From Chloroflexota bacterium (lineage in GTDB: Bacteria; Chloroflexota; Dehalococcoidia; Lucifugimonadales; UBA826): a DNA stretch of 55,126 nt. Below are positions 51,937-55,126 of this stretch, piece by piece. Within the stretch, counting starts at the first letter, position 1, and each line of letters opens with the position of its first letter. The DNA lies in assembly GCA_003228105.1 (NCBI GenBank), contig QGNN01000008.1, positions 1 to 55,126 of the forward strand, written 5' to 3'. Position numbers and translations under genes: made by a program. The notes under the pieces were generated by a model, which saw only the letters and a program-made list of their open reading frames with translations, did no database searches and was not told the DNA's origin.

Positions 51937-54900
51937 TTACTGAGGTGTCACCACTACTGCGGGTATTCCCAGTTCTTGTACGAGGTTATCAAAGTCCTTT
52001 ACATCTCCATCAATTGTGTTTTGCAAAATGAGAAGGTGAGGTTCTATTTCATCTGAAACTGCTTGAAATACTTCATAGGATTGTCTGGTTGGGGCAAAGT
52101 CCCCGGCCGAAACTACACTAGTAATTTCGGACAGTTTGCTATTCAATCTTGTAGGCAGGTTTAAGCGATCTCTCTGACCTTGGTATTCAGTTTGGATCAA
52201 TTCGCTCTCTATCGCAGATAATTTCCCCATTATGTTTTTTGCAGCTTCAGTTACCAATGTTTCCGATGAATGGCCGATTGCTCGCTGTGTCCACTCATTT
52301 ACCTGAGAACAAACGCTCCTAATCCGATTAATCGAATCGTGTGTTTCAGATAACCTGTCTCTGATTGACAAAAGTAAGTTGAATTGGTCCTCAAGTTCCT
52401 TTTGGCTAGCTTCTACTCTCGGGTCCTTTATTATCTCAAACGTCTTTGACTTCTCAGTACCGGAACACTTCAACACGACTGTATATCGCCCTGGAGGCGC
52501 TATGGGACCAGAAACAACCCGGTCTGCCGTGGTTTTATCGCCCGGTACTTTATTTGCTGGTGGATATCTCATGTCCCAAACGAATCGGTTCATACCAATA
52601 TTTGAAGCAACAGAAAGTTGGTCACCTTCCTCTTCTGAACTACTGTCAGCTGCAACTTTATTAGAGTATGTGGCTATCATATCTCCAGACTGGTCAAGGA
52701 AGCTTAACGACAGTTGTTCGTGTATTTCTTTGGGCAGAAAATAGTTGATAAGAACCCCCGTCGGTGGATTCTGTCCCGCGTCAAGGAAAGAGCGTTCCAC
52801 CTCACCATAGGTATTCTTATTCTCTGTGTATGTGACTGCGGCTCCGAGTGAGAGCTGGTAATTTTTTCCATCAACTGCTTTAGGATTCCTGAGAGGCGCA
52901 GCTATTCGTATGGTGTCCCTTGGTTGAAGGATATGTGGAGAATTAACCCCTTCTATTTCAGGGACCTGCCTGAGTTGTGTAAGATCATCGAGTATCCAGA
53001 ATGACCTTCCGTGGGTTGCCACGATCATGTCGTCTTCTTTTATTGCTATGTCGTAGATGGGAACGACGGGCAAAGAGCTCTTACCGACACCCCCGTTACC
53101 CTTCAATTCCCTCCAACGGATTCCGTCGTTAAATGAGACGTAAAGTGTGGTTTCAGTCCCTGCATATAACATTCCAGGCTTGACTGGATCCTCCCGAATA
53201 CATCTAGTGAAATCATCTCCCTGTAGGTTTCCGTTAATGGCCTTCCATTGCTCACCATAATCTTCTGTCTTAAAGAGCATCGGCGAATTATCACCTAGTT
53301 TGTATCTGGTTGCAGCCATATATGCTGTGCCAGCTGAATGTGGTGACGGTTCTATCATGCTGATCAGGGACCACTCAGGCAATTCTCCAGGGGTAATGTC
53401 CTGCCATGAATCCCCTTCGTCTTTGGATACGTGAACCAACCCATCATCTGAACCTGCCCAAAAAACTCCTTTTTCAACAGGCGATTCGGCGAATGAGAAT
53501 ATGGTTGAATAAGTTTCTGCCCCTGAAGTGTCGAGTGTTACAGGCCCTCCCGATGGCCTTAATTTTTCCTTATCGTGTCGTGTGAGATCAGGGCTAATTG
53601 GAGTCCAATTACTTCCTTGATCCAGAGACCTAAATACAAGGTTACCGGCTGTGTACAGCACAGTTGAGTCGTGAGGGGAAAATGAAATCGGATAGGTCCA
53701 TTGAAACCTGTACTTCATATTCTCAGCACCGTATCCAATATTTACTTCCGGCCAGACAGTTATTATTCTCATCTGACCGGTGTTGTGATCATATCGGAGC
53801 ATATTTCCACCACCGCCCGGGGAACTACCAACTGCTCCTGATATGACAATATCCGGGTTGTTGGGATCGACAGCGATATACCCGCTTTCAGAGCTACCTA
53901 CGAAATAACAGTCTCCCCATGGTATAGCTCCTTTGCCAGTTTGTGAGGGGACGCTAATAGCAGAATTGTCTTGCTGAGTACCATAGACTCTATAGGGATG
54001 TCTATTATCTGTAGTGAGATGATAAAACTGAGAGGTAAGCTGATTGTAGATGCTTGAAAACGATTCTCCGCCGTTGAAAGAAACGCAGGCACCCCCGTCA
54101 TTTCCTTGGATCAGTCGATCCGAATTGTTAGGATCAATCCAGAGATCATGATTGTCGGCGTGTGGGGTCCCAACCACTGAGAAACTTTTACCTCCGTCAA
54201 TAGATTTGTGGCACTGGTAGTTCATAACCCAAACTATTTCAGGGTCCTGAGGATCGGGCACGATATGTTGGTAATACCAAGGACGACCTTGAAGATCTCT
54301 ATCATCATTCACCAATTCCCATGTTTCCCCGTAATCGTCCGAACGGTAAATGCCACAATCCTCGGATTCCACTGTTGCCCATACCCGTCCCGCCTTTGCG
54401 GGAGAAGCCGCCACTCCAATGCGACCTTTGATGCCCCCCGGGAACCCTTGATTGGAAGAGACTTCAGTCCACGTATCACCTCCGTCCGTTGATCGGTAGA
54501 GACCGCTTTCGTTGCCTCCGCTGCTCATATTCCAAAAACTTCTTCTAGCCTCCCAAATCGCAGCGTAAAGAATTCTTGGATTCGATGTATCCAACGAAAG
54601 GTCTGCGGCTCCCGCGTCTTGACCTTTGTGTAGGATATGTTTCCAATGCTCTCCCCCATCTGTCGATCGAAATATCCCGCGCTCTTCGTTTGGCTTAAAT
54701 GCATTTCCAAGGGCTGCGATGTACACAAGATCTGGATTAGCTGGATGTATTCTCACGCGAGAAATGTGTCGAGTATCTTTTAACCCCAAATGTTTCCAAG
54801 TATGCCCAGCGTCAGTGCTTTTATAGACACCATCACCGTGGGTTACGTCCGACCTTATGCAAGCCTCACCGGTGCCTGCATATATCACATTACTGTCCGA

Positions 54901-55126
54901 TTGAGCGACGGCTAGAGCACCTACTGAGGCGGTGTTAAAAAATCCATCTGAAACATTTTCCCAATAGGTACCGGCATCGGTGGTCTTCCAGACCCCACCA
55001 GCACAGGCTCCAAAATAGAAGACCGCGTCAGAAGAGGGATCTCCCGCTACAGCAACAACGCGTCCGCCTCTTGGCGGACCAATACATCGCCAGGTAACCG
55101 CGGACAACTCTTGGTGCGTTGTTTCA
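51937..55126 (-). CDS. Large Asp-box (VPS10/sortilin-like) beta-propeller protein, 5' end beyond the window
   Basis: At least 1056 residues from a possible TTG at 55107; the frame stays open to the window edge, so the true start may lie outside. At least ten Asp-box blades (S-x-D-x-G-x-x-W) are visible, for example STDAGHTWKHLG, STDGGDTWTEV, SDDYGETWELV, SLDQGSNWTPI and SKDEGDSWQDI. This gives two propellers over about residues 1-680. The last 350 residues hold a beta-sandwich-like region (IAPPGRYTVVLKCSG) and a helical end. No signal peptide is seen in the part available. Relatives are often annotated as glycosyl hydrolase or sortilin, but catalytic function is unproven; binding of extracellular polymers is plausible. 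Confidence 0.85.
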   Translation of the reverse strand, partial: ETTHQELSAVTWRCIGPPRGGRVVAVAGDPSSDAVFYFGACAGGVWKTTDAGTYWENVSDGFFNTASVGALAVAQSDSNVIYAGTGEACIRSDVTHGDGVYKSTDAGHTWKHLGLKDTRHISRVRIHPANPDLVYIAALGNAFKPNEERGIFRSTDGGEHWKHILHKGQDAGAADLSLDTSNPRILYAAIWEARRSFWNMSSGGNESGLYRSTDGGDTWTEVSSNQGFPGGIKGRIGVAASPAKAGRVWATVESEDCGIYRSDDYGETWELVNDDRDLQGRPWYYQHIVPDPQDPEIVWVMNYQCHKSIDGGKSFSVVGTPHADNHDLWIDPNNSDRLIQGNDGGACVSFNGGESFSSIYNQLTSQFYHLTTDNRHPYRVYGTQQDNSAISVPSQTGKGAIPWGDCYFVGSSESGYIAVDPNNPDIVISGAVGSSPGGGGNMLRYDHNTGQMRIITVWPEVNIGYGAENMKYRFQWTYPISFSPHDSTVLYTAGNLVFRSLDQGSNWTPISPDLTRHDKEKLRPSGGPVTLDTSGAETYSTIFSFAESPVEKGVFWAGSDDGLVHVSKDEGDSWQDITPGELPEWSLISMIEPSPHSAGTAYMAATRYKLGDNSPMLFKTEDYGEQWKAINGNLQGDDFTRCIREDPVKPGMLYAGTETTLYVSFNDGIRWRELKGNGGVGKSSLPVVPIYDIAIKEDDMIVATHGRSFWILDDLTQLRQVPEIEGVNSPHILQPRDTIRIAAPLRNPKAVDGKNYQLSLGAAVTYTENKNTYGEVERSFLDAGQNPPTGVLINYFLPKEIHEQLSLSFLDQSGDMIATYSNKVAADSSSEEEGDQLSVASNIGMNRFVWDMRYPPANKVPGDKTTADRVVSGPIAPPGRYTVVLKCSGTEKSKTFEIIKDPRVEASQKELEDQFNLLLSIRDRLSETHDSINRIRSVCSQVNEWTQRAIGHSSETLVTEAAKNIMGKLSAIESELIQTEYQGQRDRLNLPTRLNSKLSEITSVVSAGDFAPTRQSYEVFQAVSDEIEPHLLILQNTIDGDVKDFDNLVQELGIPAVVVTPQ

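Noticed and set aside
1-55126. CRISPR array, intact prophage or intact insertion sequence
   Set aside because: I saw no regularly spaced direct repeats, no cas gene, no phage structural genes and no intact transposase; only the two recombinase fragments point to mobile DNA.

Overview
The window is a gene-dense, AT-rich bacterial chromosome segment. The gene set points to Chloroflexota, most plausibly the marine SAR202 or wider Dehalococcoidia lineage. This is inferred from two luciferase-like flavin monooxygenase genes, three class III CoA-transferases, a possible F420-type oxidoreductase, a SCO4490-92-like UbiD/UbiA/UbiX block, and a 23S rRNA gene that stands apart from any 16S gene, as in Dehalococcoides. 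No 16S or taxonomic marker gene was compared, so the placement is tentative. Start codons are often TTG or GTG. Several genes have a -10 box only 6-10 bases before the ATG, which suggests leaderless mRNAs.

Layout. 1-1229 is the 5' part of a 23S rRNA gene on the minus strand, with its own promoter and leader but no 16S or ITS upstream. 1551-4441 holds a small membrane protein, a flavin monooxygenase and an EamA transporter. 4434-5015 is a scar with a tyrosine-recombinase remnant, a 16-bp tandem repeat and a short SEC-C zinc protein. 5142-9640 encodes a CoA-transferase, a seven-iron ferredoxin and aconitase. 9671-14098 is the recG-fakA / rpmB divergon. 14255-16982 holds a DapA-like aldolase, a MfnB-TusA fusion and two small membrane proteins. 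16991-21325 (minus) is a K+ uptake and regulation cluster (TrkH, TrkA, USP, two half-size TrkA-N proteins) ending in pheA. 21567-27381 holds an HPP protein, a CinA-like/NMNAT fusion, ubiD-ubiA-ubiX, a shortened ThDP-enzyme-like ORF and a PHP phosphoesterase. 27383-31039 holds a 2-hydroxyacid dehydrogenase and an overlapping CoA-transferase pair.

31071-34768 is a tightly coupled operon cmk-plsC-glmS followed by a thioredoxin-like lipoprotein gene that reads through an in-frame UGA. That UGA sits at the first position of a CxxC motif and is followed by a good bSECIS hairpin, so the gene is a probable selenoprotein. 34829-35122 is a decayed gene. 35305-38272 pairs a 36-residue-repeat coiled-coil protein with a GAF-GAF-PAS nucleotide cyclase. 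38351-41172 holds small proteins, an amidase and an alpha/beta hydrolase. 41294-46861 contains rpsO, pnp (probable AUU start, two S1 domains) and the lysine/DAP genes dapB-asd-dapA. 46883-49584 (minus) holds purA, a second flavin oxidoreductase and a hypothetical gene. 49640-49928 carries tRNA-Met, tRNA-Val and tRNA-Leu, followed by an integrase fragment and a beta-propeller fragment that mark an old insertion. 50727-55126 holds an MFS transporter and a very large Asp-box beta-propeller protein that runs off the window.

The most unusual items are the candidate selenoprotein, the MfnB-TusA fusion, the CoA-transferase pair in which one partner has lost the catalytic aspartate, and the coiled-coil/cyclase pair.
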